From positions 20,786,635 to 20,850,634 of the forward strand of contig OX421967.1 in assembly GCA_949128115.1 (NCBI GenBank): a stretch of DNA of 64,000 nucleotides, written 5' to 3'. The stretch comes from Anaspis maculata (lineage: Eukaryota; Arthropoda; Insecta; Coleoptera; Scraptiidae). Positions 1-10,590 of this stretch are shown one piece after another. The number at the start of each line of letters is the position of its first letter. The stretch's first letter is position 1. Below the pieces are notes generated by a model. That model made no database searches, was not told where the DNA came from, and worked only from the letters and a program-made list of their open reading frames with translations. The position numbers and the translations under genes were made by a program.

Positions 1-377
1 CCGAGTTTCATGATTCTGCCGCTAGTTTGGTCGCCATATTGGAATTTTTTCCCAAATAACGATAGAACCCTAATCAACATCTTGCGTCCTATAATCTTTC
101 AAAAAGGAAGTGCGCTACTGAGCCTCATGTCCATGAAGCATATTCGCTTGTTTAGTCTCGGGGTTAACTCTTAACTTGGTTTAGTTGTTAGGTATGGACT
201 TTATTGTTGCAACAATTGTTTTAATAGCGAGAAATCCAAATTGGAAGAACATGTGAGATTGAGAAAAAACAGTGATACATGTCCGAAAGATGCCAACTTT
301 CCCCTATTATAGGGTAGTATATTTACCTACCTAGGACGTCATTGTGGTTTGTGAAAAAAGGATCAGGTGTAAATTGG
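1..377. other. unique AT-rich DNA, no feature seen
   Basis: No open frame of useful length, no inverted repeat and no tail or target duplication is visible before the element that starts near 378. Confidence 0.5.
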
Positions 378-1219
378 TATAGTATGTTCACTTGTACCGT
401 GATTCTAGTCGGCTGTGAGATTTTGTTCGTCGTTCGGACCACTTTTTTACGCATTTTCTCTGCAGATAGACAGAATATTTTTGCGGGACGTGATGTCTGG
501 CGCTTTTTTCAATTTTATTGGAAAATTTAGTAATTTTTCGACCTGTGTTTAATTTTCGCCAATGAACAAATAAATCAAGGCAGCTTTGACATTTGACAGG
601 TGTCAAAAATATTTCCAACCTCTCGAAGTCGGTTCAACTTTAGGTTGATTCAGACTAAAAAAATACTAGGCCTTCGTCCAAAAAAAAAAGGGTCCCATGG
701 AATCACCAATCCTTTCAACTCTCACAGCCGAAATAACACGCCGAATCATGAAGAACTATTGGCAAGACAAGAAACCCGCCAGCAGGTCTGCTGTTTCAGC
801 AAGATTTACGTGTAAAAAGTTTAATCAACCGAATTTCAAAAAATCCTGCCGCTCAAAGCTGCGTATTGGACCGAAATTCATGTGAGTACCTTTAGTTTTC
901 AATTTGCTTTCGTTTTAAACCTTGGCGGAACGAGCTTTTGTCGGCCTTGAATGGCCGCCGTCAAGATGACTTAAATTGAAGACGGCCCCGTAGGGTTCTG
1001 GTGTCTAAATGACGGTAATACAGCTCTGCGTCCCTCTAGTTGCATTTCCACGTATGACAAGGTCAGTTTTCCAAGATTTTAATATCAATTTGATGAGAAC
1101 TATAACTTCACTTCTAGAGAAGTCAGTTTCACACCAGGTAAAAAGGCGGCAAGCCTACACTTCTGAAGTAGAAAATTTGCCCAGCCAACTAGAGTCACAG
1201 TACAAGTGAACCTACTATA
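378..1219. mobile_element. 842-bp terminal-inverted-repeat element (family A, copy 1)
   Basis: The left end (TATAGTATGTTCACTTGTAC, 378-397) is matched in inverted orientation at the right end (about 1180-1219), and the match runs some 40 bp through CTAGT(C/T)GGCTG. The interior is related, in the same orientation, to 18535-19165. Both copies hold a short frame with a shared YWQxKK motif (here about 697-820). No transposase is seen, so this is a non-autonomous DNA element or a relic. Superfamily unknown; a target duplication is not clear. Confidence 0.6.
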
Positions 1220-1612
1220 GATAAACAACACACATACTATAAAAACTGTTAGGTATTTGATGAAAAGCGAACGTCGACATTTGCTATTTCCCAAAATAAG
1301 ACTGTAAACTTTCCATTCCACAATGGCCGTCATTCTCAATTTCTTAACTTTCCAATGATTGTTCGAGATATATCGTAATGCAATTTGATTCTTATCAAGA
1401 TACAGCAAACCGTTTTGGAATTTCTTCAAAATTCATGAAATATCTTGATAATGAACTTCACCTTTCTCTCCCCACCAATATGCATAACGAGTCGCAATGC
1501 TTAATACAAAAAAGCAATAGCGCCCAGACTAAATGAGATATACTAATTCTAAAATATTCACTAATAATTGAAGATGTGGCTGAAATGTTCAGAAGTTGTA
1601 ATACCTACCACT
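1220..1612. other. unique AT-rich DNA, no feature seen
   Basis: Only short shadow frames. Two TATCTTGAT-type words in opposite orientation (about 1395-1450) are too short to call a repeat. Confidence 0.4.
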
Positions 1613-1802
1613 GGTTCCACCAAAAAAAATTTGAGTCCGCTTCAAGGTGAACCGAGATTAAACGGATCTTTTTCTGATCAATGCTGGTAGATTCATTTTG
1701 TAGATTATAGATTAGATGTAGAATAGCATTGATCATTTGGCCAGAATCAATCAGAAAAGATCTCGAGTTAGCCATCAACCGGTTAAATATTTTGGTGGAA
1801 CC
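1613..1802. repeat. 190-bp inverted-repeat (hairpin) element
   Basis: GGTTCCACCAAAA at 1613 is answered by TTTTGGTGGAACC ending at 1802. A second inverted pair lies inside (GATCTTTTTCTGATCAATGCT near 1663 against AGCATTGATC...AGAAAAGATC near 1724-1762). This is the shape of a small MITE. The minus-strand frame that runs through it is not convincing as protein. Confidence 0.45.
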
Positions 1803-4073
1803 CACGGCTAGATACGTATAATATGCAGTTACGAATGCGATCGATCGTGTTCCCAAGTTTTATTGAACGACTAGGCACGGGCCGTTTTATGTGGTGCTCA
1901 TATGCTGTATCGAGAGCTCGGGAAGAGAACTTGATCACGCGGAGTCTCGTCTTGAATTGAAATTTAGAAGCAAACACATGCATAACCGCTCACAAGTGAA
2001 CCAAATAAATCGTCAACTAACAGTGAGCTTAAAATTCAACAAAAATTAGTCGACTAATTACCCCATAGAGTCTATGTTGGATCTTGGAGCGCGTTAAGAG
2101 CTAAGCTTGAAACCTAGAACCATATCAACCATGCAAATTCTGCACGGGAAGCGACGAACCGATGTAATTCTTCAACGTGTGTATTCCACTGGTCCACTGG
2201 TGGTCCGAGCCAAGCGTCTAAAATACAGCTCATCTCGCATTTTCATCGCACACACGGAACATCACAATATGCGGACGCTCTAACGTTTGTGCATCGATGA
2301 CTGAAATTACAGCAGTGGGGACGGCTTTCAATACATAGATTATTGTCGCCTTTTATGAACAAACCTCGGAACAAACAGAGTTGTTAGTGATTCCAACCTT
2401 GCGAAATAGAACACGGCGAGGGAAAATCCCTAATTTGTTTTCAGTGTTTTTGTGATGCTATTTATGCACGTGGCTTCGGATCAAGGAGCTTGGAATAAGC
2501 GCCACGTGCCACCTGCGTTCATTATTTTCTGATATAATCGAATAAACAACTAAAAAGGAGGCACCCCTTTTCTCCCCTCCGTCTCCTGCAGTCACTCAGA
2601 TGCTTTTTCTCAATACACATCGTACAGCGTTTTGTCCTACTCGGAGGGTTGATGGTGGAGCACACCGCATCAAAACAAACTAATAATAACTCGCGCGCAC
2701 AAATTGAGCCGATCCATAACAAATCGACGTTATTTTTCAATCCCCCTCAATTCGTCTTTTGCCAATAATAATTGTGCTCGCCAATTATTTCTATATAAGC
2801 ATGATGATGATAGTTCGGTGAATGGAAGCCCCGCAATAAAGATGAGACGTCAAACGGTTTCTACAGGGTGTTCTGGATAGGTACCTATACTTGTTCACGT
2901 TTTAGCGAAGCACCTTGTATAAACGGCGATGAATAAGGAGATTGCCCTACACTTTTGTGCATACCTACCGGGAGGAGTACCACATCGCCTAAGTAGTATT
3001 TCTCCTTGCTGGCCCATCAGCCAAATTGAAAACGATCTGCATGCTAACAAGTGCATTTTACGCGTACACTTGTATGCAAATTTGTCATGCAACGGAATTG
3101 GGTTGGCACACTTGATCCAACCCTCTTCTTCCAGGACATAAAGCACCTCGAGGCCGGCGATATCCCGATGATTAAACTACTTCCGGCTACTCCTCTCTGG
3201 GAGTTGACCCATGGGACTGTTTTTGTTTCCACTCGTCTCGTAGTACTCATACCTACCTACCGACTTGATTTTCTTTCAGAGAGAAGAATATGTTTTCCGT
3301 CAAGAATTTGCACTGTTGCAAAGTTTCCGTTTCGTTGTTGTGGTCTAGACCTGCCCCAATATATTTTTTTTCATAATAACAAGATTTCTATTTATTTTTT
3401 TAGATTAATATCAGTCGGCAGTCCCAATTAAAACTCAACACTCTAGACTTGGCACAATAAACCGGGACAGGTCTACATGCATCTGCAGTCATATTACTAT
3501 GAATTTACGTGGTGTTCTGCACGTATCGCGCTCTACATTTCCGTACAAAAATATCCCAATCATGTAATTATACTCACATGCAGTACAGAGTGTTTCACTT
3601 ATTGTTTGACATTGGGCATATTTTCTGAATTCAAAAACGTAACTATAACGTGTTGACCGGGCTCAAAAGTAGTAAAGTGAAAAAAGACTAAGTCGATTTT
3701 GAGTAGATTTTGTCACGAAATGTTGAAATTGTATTAACTAAAGAAAAATTATTGAAATATCGACTGAAATGATAAAATTGAAGTATAATCAATTTCACGG
3801 CTTTTTGCATTAGAGAATGGAAAAAAAATGGGTTGCGTTGGTACGAATGACACGTTGGACGACTTGTCGGCAGCTAGCCGTCTTCATGTGAAATAATTTT
3901 CAATGTGACATTGTCACTGTGTCGGGGAGTCATGTACGCAAAAGTGAAAATTTTCGAGAATATGCGAGGAATTGTTAGTTTCCTTTGAGTGATTTTCAGT
4001 GTGAAACGATAAGGGACATTGTCTCCCAATTCATATTCCAGGAGCAGTTCAGGTCTTGGTCACTTTTTATGCA
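1803..4073. other. unique AT-rich stretch; no supported gene
   Basis: A short TACAGGGTGTTC...CCTTGTATA pair (about 2864-2921) resembles the ends of the window's common MITEs but is very short. A TATATAAGC box at 2792 lacks a convincing start site. Overlapping frames at 2895-3431 on both strands show no family features. The rest is unremarkable. Confidence 0.4.
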
Positions 4074-4343
4074 ACCCTGTATTTTTGATCTTTGTCTTGA
4101 GTTATTGATTTTGATCCTATGATCCTGCCTAAAGCTTCAGCTTTAAAATGAGCCTAAAATCTCGAAAATCGGCCAGCGACTAAAAAAATTACAACTGTAA
4201 CACCAAAAACTTCAAAAGCCGTCCCGAAGTATGGAGTTCTACTTTCTTGCCGATGATGTTGAAATCCAAGAAAACATTTTTCGCTCAAGTGGGAGTATGT
4301 CAAACTTTCAGTAATTTTTCACCAGTCCATTGAACACCTTGTA
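4074..4343. repeat. diverged copy of the 59.5-61.7 kb palindrome family
   Basis: Read on the minus strand, 4343 to 4074 matches the arm at about 59686-59996 in order: the CTACAAGGTGTTC-like end, GTTTGACATACTCCCA, a middle part on both sides of AGCTGAAGC, then ACTCAAGAC and a CAGGGT-type end. Similarity is patchy, so the copy is old. It carries no coding sequence. Confidence 0.45.
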
Positions 4344-4869
4344 GAAAAATTATGTGGAATATTTCATGTATTTAAGATACACGAACTAATAACTGAAAGA
4401 CTGGGCTAGCAAACGGTCTAAAAATTGATTGAATCGCTTGTAGCATTCCAAAGTTGTCTAGGTTCAAGTTAGGTCAAATTTTGCAGGGTGACACTTATTT
4501 TGTTGAGTACTTTATTTATAAAAAAAAACTTGAACATTGTTCCAACTGTTTGAATAATTAAAAGCCAACTTACTGGTTACACATCGTTGAATTTAAAAAA
4601 TCTTCATTAGAAATAATAGTGCCATTATGTAGAATACGCAAAAAATCCTGCCGACCATTGGCCATTGCCCAGGCAATAACGGCATAATAGAGCGTTCATG
4701 GAACTTTTTTCACAAAAACAAGTATTTTCAGCTAGTGGTGATATGTTTGCAGCATTACCAGCTCAGTGTTCTACTTTAGGCACTTAGACCCGGTTGTGAC
4801 CTGAAAAGTTGTCTTTTGTACTTAGGTAGAAAATTTCAGTTGAAAACAGTGGCTGTAAACCACATAGAA
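4344..4869. other. unique DNA, no feature seen
   Basis: AT-rich spacer between a relic repeat and a SINE copy; no long frames or inverted repeats noticed. Confidence 0.4.
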
Positions 4870-5046
4870 GAGGAGCTTGTGGTGTGACGGTCAGTGCGTC
4901 CGACTGCCATACCTGAAGTCGTAGGTTCGATTCCTACCTGGGCGGTCAGATTTTTGCTTCGAAAACAAACTCCTTGATCTAGTTGGAATGTTTGCTAGAT
5001 GCAAGACGCAAATACGAATGATGGTGCCCCATGTTGGTGGCCCTGA
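4870..5046 (+). mobile_element. tRNA-derived SINE, 3'-truncated or internally deleted copy
   Basis: The head (GAGGAGCTTGTGGTGTG) and the following 170 bp match the full SINE at 39524. A perfect Pol III B box, GGTTCGATTCC, lies at 4924-4934. The segment with AAACTCCTTG and the ATGCAAGACGC word is shared, but about 30 bp of the body (GCCGTGTGTCGCATAGCACG in the full copy) is missing. The copy fades near 5046 with no A tail, so it is an old fragment. SINEs are copied by the machinery of a partner LINE and are transcribed from their tRNA-like promoter. Confidence 0.7.
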
Positions 5047-6022
5047 CACTCGAGTGATGTATTATCAAGGGCTGTCTCAACATCTCCATTTCTACTTCTC
5101 CAAAAAAATAACTGCGCTTTCGCAGATCGCAACTCCCAAGAAATTGGCTGGCTCGATGAGGCTTTATGGTAAAGCGCTACGAGACAAAGTGAGATCATTT
5201 CAATGTATTAAGGTGAAATACCGATCAACTTGAGCAAAGTGAATCTACTTCTTGCCCGTGTCAGGTTGACACAATCGGGAACCTGATCTGCGAGCAATCG
5301 GCATTTCTCTGGAAAAAATTACAAACCACGTCCGCACCACGGCCTCTGGGACCTCTGGGGGATTTATCTATCCTGCTCAAACCCGATTATTTGTGCAACA
5401 GTATCGTTTCGAACAGCAAACAGCAATTATGTTAATGTTGATTGACACACGTTGACTGTTTCCCGACGTTCATGTGGCAACCCGGTATTGTTTTTGGCGC
5501 GCTTATTTACCCGATTTGAACGAATAGACCGTGATGAGTTGAATTTCCATTTCCTTTATTTGTGCCAAAGAAAATTTTTTTTTGATTTTTCCAACTGAAC
5601 AGTGGTTAATTTTATTACTCAGCTCAGGCATCGACCTATAATTTTGTATTTTTTTATTAAACCCCATTTCATTTCAACTTTTAACTGCATTGATGCATTA
5701 TTTCAACCAATTGATACGATCAATCCTTATATTTGACTTACGAAAAGTTGCATCACTATCACTATCAATCAAAATGTATTCTCGGAACACAACGGAAGTA
5801 CGTATGTACATACTTGCATGCAACATGCAGTTTTTCCCATCATCATCGATGTGTTCGTTTTTCTGCTGACGTCACATTCCATTGAAGATTTTATTACTCA
5901 CTTGATTCATTTATTAATTGATGCCGGCTCGCTGATGTTTACACTACTTGTAACTAAAGCAACAATCAAATCAAAACGTGGATTTGTAACTACTGTCTTG
6001 CCAAAATAGACGCTAGACGCAC
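5047..6022. other. unique DNA, no supported gene
   Basis: No repeat or long frame that I can support; AT-rich. Confidence 0.4.
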
Positions 6023-6460
6023 TTGATGCTTAGTAATCACTTATTCATAGTCAATCAAGATTCTAGAAATTGCATAGTGAAGGCCATGGTTCCTTTCAAA
6101 TTGGCTATACAGGGTGCTTTATCTTTAATGTCACCCTTCAAGAAGGAGCACGAAGAAATAAGTAACTTTGTCCAGGAAACATATTATCAGAAACAGAAAC
6201 CCATGATGTGTAAGTTGAAAACCCTTGAAAAACTGTGTTTAAAATATGTAGTTCAAAATAATGCTCCATCTGGTCATATGTCAAAAGTTATTAATATAAC
6301 AGAGTATACCCAATCAATAATATCATATTTTACTCAAAAACTACCCCATGGATTTGAATCAGATTCGGCAAAAAGCAAAGCAACGAAAAAAATTCTATTC
6401 AGCAGTGGAAGTCTTACCGGTCAGACCAGTGACGAAGTTCAGGGGTCCGGACCTTTCTGA
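6023..6460 (+). CDS. unrecognised 145-codon reading frame (possible coding fragment)
   Basis: I do not recognise this protein. The frame is one of the longest in the window outside the retrotransposon and is rich in Lys and Ser, with a LKTLEKLCLKYV stretch that looks like a leucine-rich or amphipathic helix and a Lys-rich SAKSKATKK segment. A TACAGGGTG word (6110-6118), typical of local MITE ends, lies within the frame, which argues that part of it is repeat-derived. There is no ATG in strong context (the first codon is TTG, the next ATG) and no clear splice pattern. It could be a decayed exon, a transposon gene fragment or a chance frame. Confidence 0.25.
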   Translation: MMLSNHLFIVNQDSRNCIVKAMVPFKLAIQGALSLMSPFKKEHEEISNFVQETYYQKQKPMMCKLKTLEKLCLKYVVQNNAPSGHMSKVINITEYTQSIISYFTQKLPHGFESDSAKSKATKKILFSSGSLTGQTSDEVQGSGPF

Positions 6461-6819
6461 AAAAATTATCTTCCACGCCACTATTTCACTCGCCTCGCTC
6501 ACATTTCTTTGCGACCCTTTGTTTAGATCCCCTCCAAATGAAAATTCTGGTTATGTCACTGGGTCGGGCGCTGCGAATTTTAAAAGTTGCGAAAAAGTAT
6601 TTCCCGCTTGAAATCACTAGAAACGGCGGACGACAGGACGCTGATGCTTTTGCGCCAAATACACTCGGCTGTGATTAGATTAGAATCCCGTCATACTTAC
6701 ACAATCATGTTTAAATTAATTCCTTCGGCAGGTCTTGTTAGTGGTGAACGGTATTGCGCCATTTCTCACGAACTTTTAAGCTCGTGAGTTCGTGGTTCGT
6801 GAGTTCGTGATTTTCATAT
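6461..6819. other. unique DNA with a small GTGAGTTCGTG tandem repeat
   Basis: At about 6782-6812 the word CGTGAGTTCGTG is repeated imperfectly. A phrase near 6565 (TCGGGCGCTGCGAATTTTAAA) matches the 46136/49715 duplication family, so a relic of that repeat lies here. Confidence 0.4.
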
Positions 6820-6946
6820 CTATCACTAGTTGAAATATTTCGGAGACCAGCTGCGTGTTATCTGGCGCGACAAGATAGTCCTTGATTTCGTCGTGGGGGA
6901 CGATCGTCTTCGTCCCCCAAGACGATTACGACCATTTCCAGAATGA

Positions 6947-6977
<31 letters not shown>

Positions 6978-7265
6978 GGTGTGTTTGTAATCTTCCACGA
7001 TAACTGGTCGAATCGTTGATCCGATCGACTTGAAATTTGGTATGCAAGCATTGTTTTTCTGTGGAATCAGCTCATTAGTTTTTCGCAGTCATCTGTCGAA
7101 CAGAACTGTCACTATCAACAAATGTCAGAAGCTATATCTCACGGCACTCCACTTGCAATACGTCATTTGGAAGCCTTTGAAAAACTTTATTCAAAACATG
7201 TAGAAGTTACGACAGATCTGTCATCTGTCAAACAATATAAAATGTCAAAAGTTCAAAACTTCACC
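6820..7265. repeat. dispersed repeat with a TGTC microsatellite
   Basis: A (TGTC)n run at 6948-6975 is followed by the phrase GACTTGAAATTTGGTATGCA and later by a GAAAAACTTTATTCAAAAC segment. The same order of phrases recurs at about 51485-51655 in diverged form. This layout is seen in repeats of many insect genomes. The minus-strand frame over it is a low-complexity shadow. Confidence 0.45.
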
Positions 7266-7628
7266 ATTCAAGGACGACATTTCCTACTGTTTTCTTTTTA
7301 AACGTGAGTTTCATGGAAACCAATGGAGTAGGAGAATTGACAAAAAGAAGGGTAATCTAAAATCAAGTATGAAAATAAGTACATATTTGAAAATTTTGGA
7401 ATTCGAACTAGAATTTTTTTTTCAAAAGTAATATATATTTTTCGAAAAAAGACCCTCATTCTTTTGCCAGTCCAGATTTGAATAACTTGTTTTTTTTGTT
7501 ACATTTTTATCTGCACAGATCTGGCAGAAACTCACGCCGCAAGAATCTATCTCTTTCTCTTTCGCTCTGCAGCTATAATCCGCAGTCTATTTCAGCCATT
7601 TTTTATGTTAGGAAATGCCGTCCTTAAT
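7266..7628. other. AT-rich DNA, no feature seen
   Basis: No supported feature; homopolymer T and A runs only. Confidence 0.4.
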
Positions 7629-7760
7629 TATTCAAAATCTATCCGATGGATTGGGACCGAATTGGGCAGGGAGCAACACAACAAAATAGTCCACTTGAGT
7701 CTGCAGTTGTAGTTTTCCACCATTCTCCAATCGGGCGTTATGGATTTTAAAAAGATCTCT
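7629..7760 (+). repeat. old copy of the 46136/49715 duplicated repeat
   Basis: ATTCAAAATCTATC(C/T)..ATGG, GCAACACAACAA, CTGCAGTTG.AG and TCGGGCG(T/C)TA appear in the same order as at 46213-46330. Similarity is partial, so this copy is much older than the two near-identical copies at 46 and 50 kb. Confidence 0.5.
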
Positions 7761-9699
7761 TGGCCGTTGCCACCCGAGAAGACCTCTCACCCGTGTTTTG
7801 ACCAGGACGACTCGCTTTTGATGTAGGACTCCCACTCAAAAATTAATTTCTACCGGGGATCGACTTTTTTCGAAAAATTTCTAATGATGTTGAAAGTGAA
7901 TTGGATTGAGCGTCGTGTAGACCCATTTTCAAAATCGACACGGTTCCGGTTTTCGAACGGTAATTTTTTCAAAATGAAATTTGCACATTCCGTGAATTTG
8001 AAAAAACTGCAGTGTAAACTTTGACATGCGGTGAGCATCCACGAAATATTCATTTCAGGTGCAGACATATGCTCGGCGGAATGTAAGCTGGAGAAAAGAT
8101 TGAATTAATTTTTGGAGGAAATTTTTTTTAAATCGGATCTACGGTTTTTGAGTTTTCCTCTACGGAAAATCTGCAAACCTATTTTCCAACTTTTCATCGC
8201 GTGAACAGGTTTCCACTATTTTTTTTTAACAATTCGAGGTAACTGGTCATTGAACATTTTCCAACAGTTTTTTTTCCTTTTTCCCGGGAATATCCCTGTT
8301 GAAAATGTAAAACCAGCCCAGGTTATCGAGACCGGATTTGAATGATGGAGCTTAGTGGAGCCCTAATTGACGATTTTTACAATAAGTTGACTTGGGAAAA
8401 GAATTGAGGTTTTCCCGGAAAATTCAATTTTTCAAAACTTCCAATTTCCTGATGCAAATTATGTTCAATCTTTTCCTCTAATTCCAACTTCCCACCTGAA
8501 GGGACGTTCCAAACAAAAATTTACATGTTCCTGGATCCTAGTCGGGAAAGTTTTGGGGTGACAGAACCAATTTTTTGCTTTATATCGATTATGCTCAACG
8601 TTTGGTATTAGCAGGCACCTACTTACCTAATTATTTGAACCATATGGTATCTGTATACTATACGGATACCTACTTATCCAGACTACTTCTTCTAGTTTTT
8701 CAAAATCAACACACAGAAATTTTTTGTTGTTAAAGAGTTTATAAAGAGTTAATAAGGAGTTTAAAGAAATAAAGAGCAAGAATTGACGAAACAATCTCAT
8801 ATTCTGATATGGACCGCAGGTTTCGCTTCGTGACGCCCCGTTGAAGTCTCCTCGTCGTAGCAACTTTTGATTATTTTTCGTTTCTTTCTTCAATGCGTTG
8901 TGTACTTTTCATTTTTTTTTCTCTTCGTTTTTTTGTCCCTGTTAGGGTGGTGGAAAATTTATGAAAGGAACTTGCCAGATAAGCCGTCCGGATGTTGCAC
9001 ACATTCGACCCGTTCGCGGAGTTCATCAATATAACAACAGTATGACAGTAATAATAATTAATCATACTGAGAGAGGCGATAACGCAGTGATAATAGTTTT
9101 TCAAGATGTTATGGGTATTATATCTCTATCAACTTACTATTCCACTGAGTGCCATAAAAATTGCAACGCAATTTTCTGTATTTTATTTATTATTTTTATA
9201 GAAATTGAGGAGAAATTTAAGTAACTGGCTATTTATCTCCCATTTCGAGATGGTCGATGGATGACTTTTCGACGGCTTTTCGTCATTTGGTTTGATCCTT
9301 GAGGTGAATTTATTGATTCATTGCCCTCAAATGTATACGTGCCGCCCCAATTCCGAACAACTTGCAGTGCGAGCTTTGAACAGATTTTTAAGAAAATCCT
9401 ATATCTTTGAAACGGAATTTCTTAATAGCTTGATTTTTGTTTTATGATGTTGTTCAGAATGTTTCTCAAGTTTATTGTAACATGTGTCTGTTCAAAACCG
9501 GGTGCAAATTGCATGTTTTTCAAAAGTACATATTTTTTTAATTATACATAGTTACTCGTACCTCTCTTCGTACCTATTATTTGTACCTCTTCTAATTGAC
9601 GAAGCTTTAATGGTGAAGCTTTCGCTCCTTGAATGGGTGTTTGCAAGCGAAATCGACATTATTATTTTGATGTTCAAGAGAACGTTTTGTTGCGGCACT
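7761..9699. other. unique AT-rich stretch, no supported gene
   Basis: No inverted repeats, tails or convincing frames noticed. Frames of 70-90 codons here overlap each other on both strands and have no family signature. Confidence 0.4.
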
Positions 9700-9800
9700 C
9701 ATTGGAGACCTCGACGCGCGAATAAGAGACGTGCACAATTGGCGGAGGAGCCGAAGCAACGAGAGCTCGCCGAAATATTCGCAAGCCGCAAAAGATTTTC
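9700..9800 (+). repeat. dispersed repeat containing TGGCGGAGGAGCCG (copy 1)
   Basis: The phrase ACAATTGGCGGAGGAGCCG is followed by GAGAGCTCGCCGAA and a run ending in AGCTCTC. The same order recurs at 36000-36170 and 57430-57548. In one frame it reads QLAEEP in all three copies. Nature unknown; no termini defined. Confidence 0.45.
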
Positions 9801-10017
9801 TTCGAGCTCTCGGGAATACAGGTTGAATATGCCGTGATGAAACGTTCTTCTATTTTAATAAATTTCACGTTTCGTGGGATACTCTCACAAATACCACTCC
9901 GAGCTAATAGGTCAACATCAACAGGTCATCAACATTTTCGAACTGGTTCTCAAGCTTCATTTCCATGAACCAATTCAACTTGTGCCTATAAAAACTCTCC
10001 AGCTTCACTGTCGTTTG

Positions 10018-10310
10018 TTGAAATACCAAATTTCATCCGAATATTTTGAAAAATCACTGATTTATACGAAAATATCCATTCCATGAAACCGACCACTAAA
10101 TTCGAAATATTTCAGAAATGGCTGAAAATATTTAGACGCGTATTGTTTCAACTTGATAAGCAATACATTATTAATCCACAGGCTAATTTTCATGCGACTC
10201 CAACTTTTTTGGTCAAGTAATGAGTTGTAGTTTTTGCATTTTTGATCACCTGATTCACCTGTATACGGCGTCTGCACGGACCGCCATTTTGGCAACACCT
10301 CTTGAAATCA
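10018..10310. repeat. diverged copy of the 62.7-62.95 kb repeat
   Basis: The phrases TTTCATCC(G/A)AATAT, GAAAAATCACTGATTTAT, AACCGACCACTA, TTCAGACGCG/TTTAGACGCG, CTTGATAAGC and the TATAC(G/A)GCGTCTGCAC end with CCGACC/GACCGCCAT occur in the same order at 62698-62950. It is a relic of a foldback element whose intact form is near 62365-62920. Confidence 0.5.
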
Positions 10311-10388
10311 AGGCACGGTCATTACAACATTTATACCAAACGGCACCGCTTATCCATCAAATGCAAGGTGGTGGTGGTATTATGGCGC

Positions 10389-10561
10389 TTAAAGGTGCGT
10401 TCAGTCAGCTTATTTAGCCGCAAGTTTTAATTTTAGTCGTAAGCGCTGCATCGCTTATTGGCTGTTCTGAGGAGGCTGGTTCATAAGAGCCAATGGGCGT
10501 CTCTGCGCTTGCGACTAAAATTAAAACTTGCGGCAAAATAAGCTGACTGAACGCACCTTAA
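10389..10561. mobile_element. 173-bp hairpin MITE with TTAA at both ends
   Basis: Each half is about 55 bp and nearly perfectly self-complementary: TTAAAGGTGCGTTCAGTCAG at the left against CTGAACGCACCTTAA at the right, continuing through CCGCAAGTTTTAATTTTAGTCG. The loop holds a second short inverted pair (CTTATTGGCTGTT / AGAGCCAATGGGCG). The ends read TTAA, which is the target of piggyBac-type elements, but TA targets cannot be excluded. Confidence 0.75.
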
Positions 10562-10590
10562 CATCCGGACTATCAATGTCTACAAGAGTA

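Noticed and set aside
2792..2850. TATATAAGC at 2792 as a promoter
   Set aside because: No initiator at the expected distance and no usable ATG or donor downstream.
3051..3431. 126-codon frame as a gene
   Set aside because: It overlaps three other frames on both strands, shows no motif, start context or splice signals.
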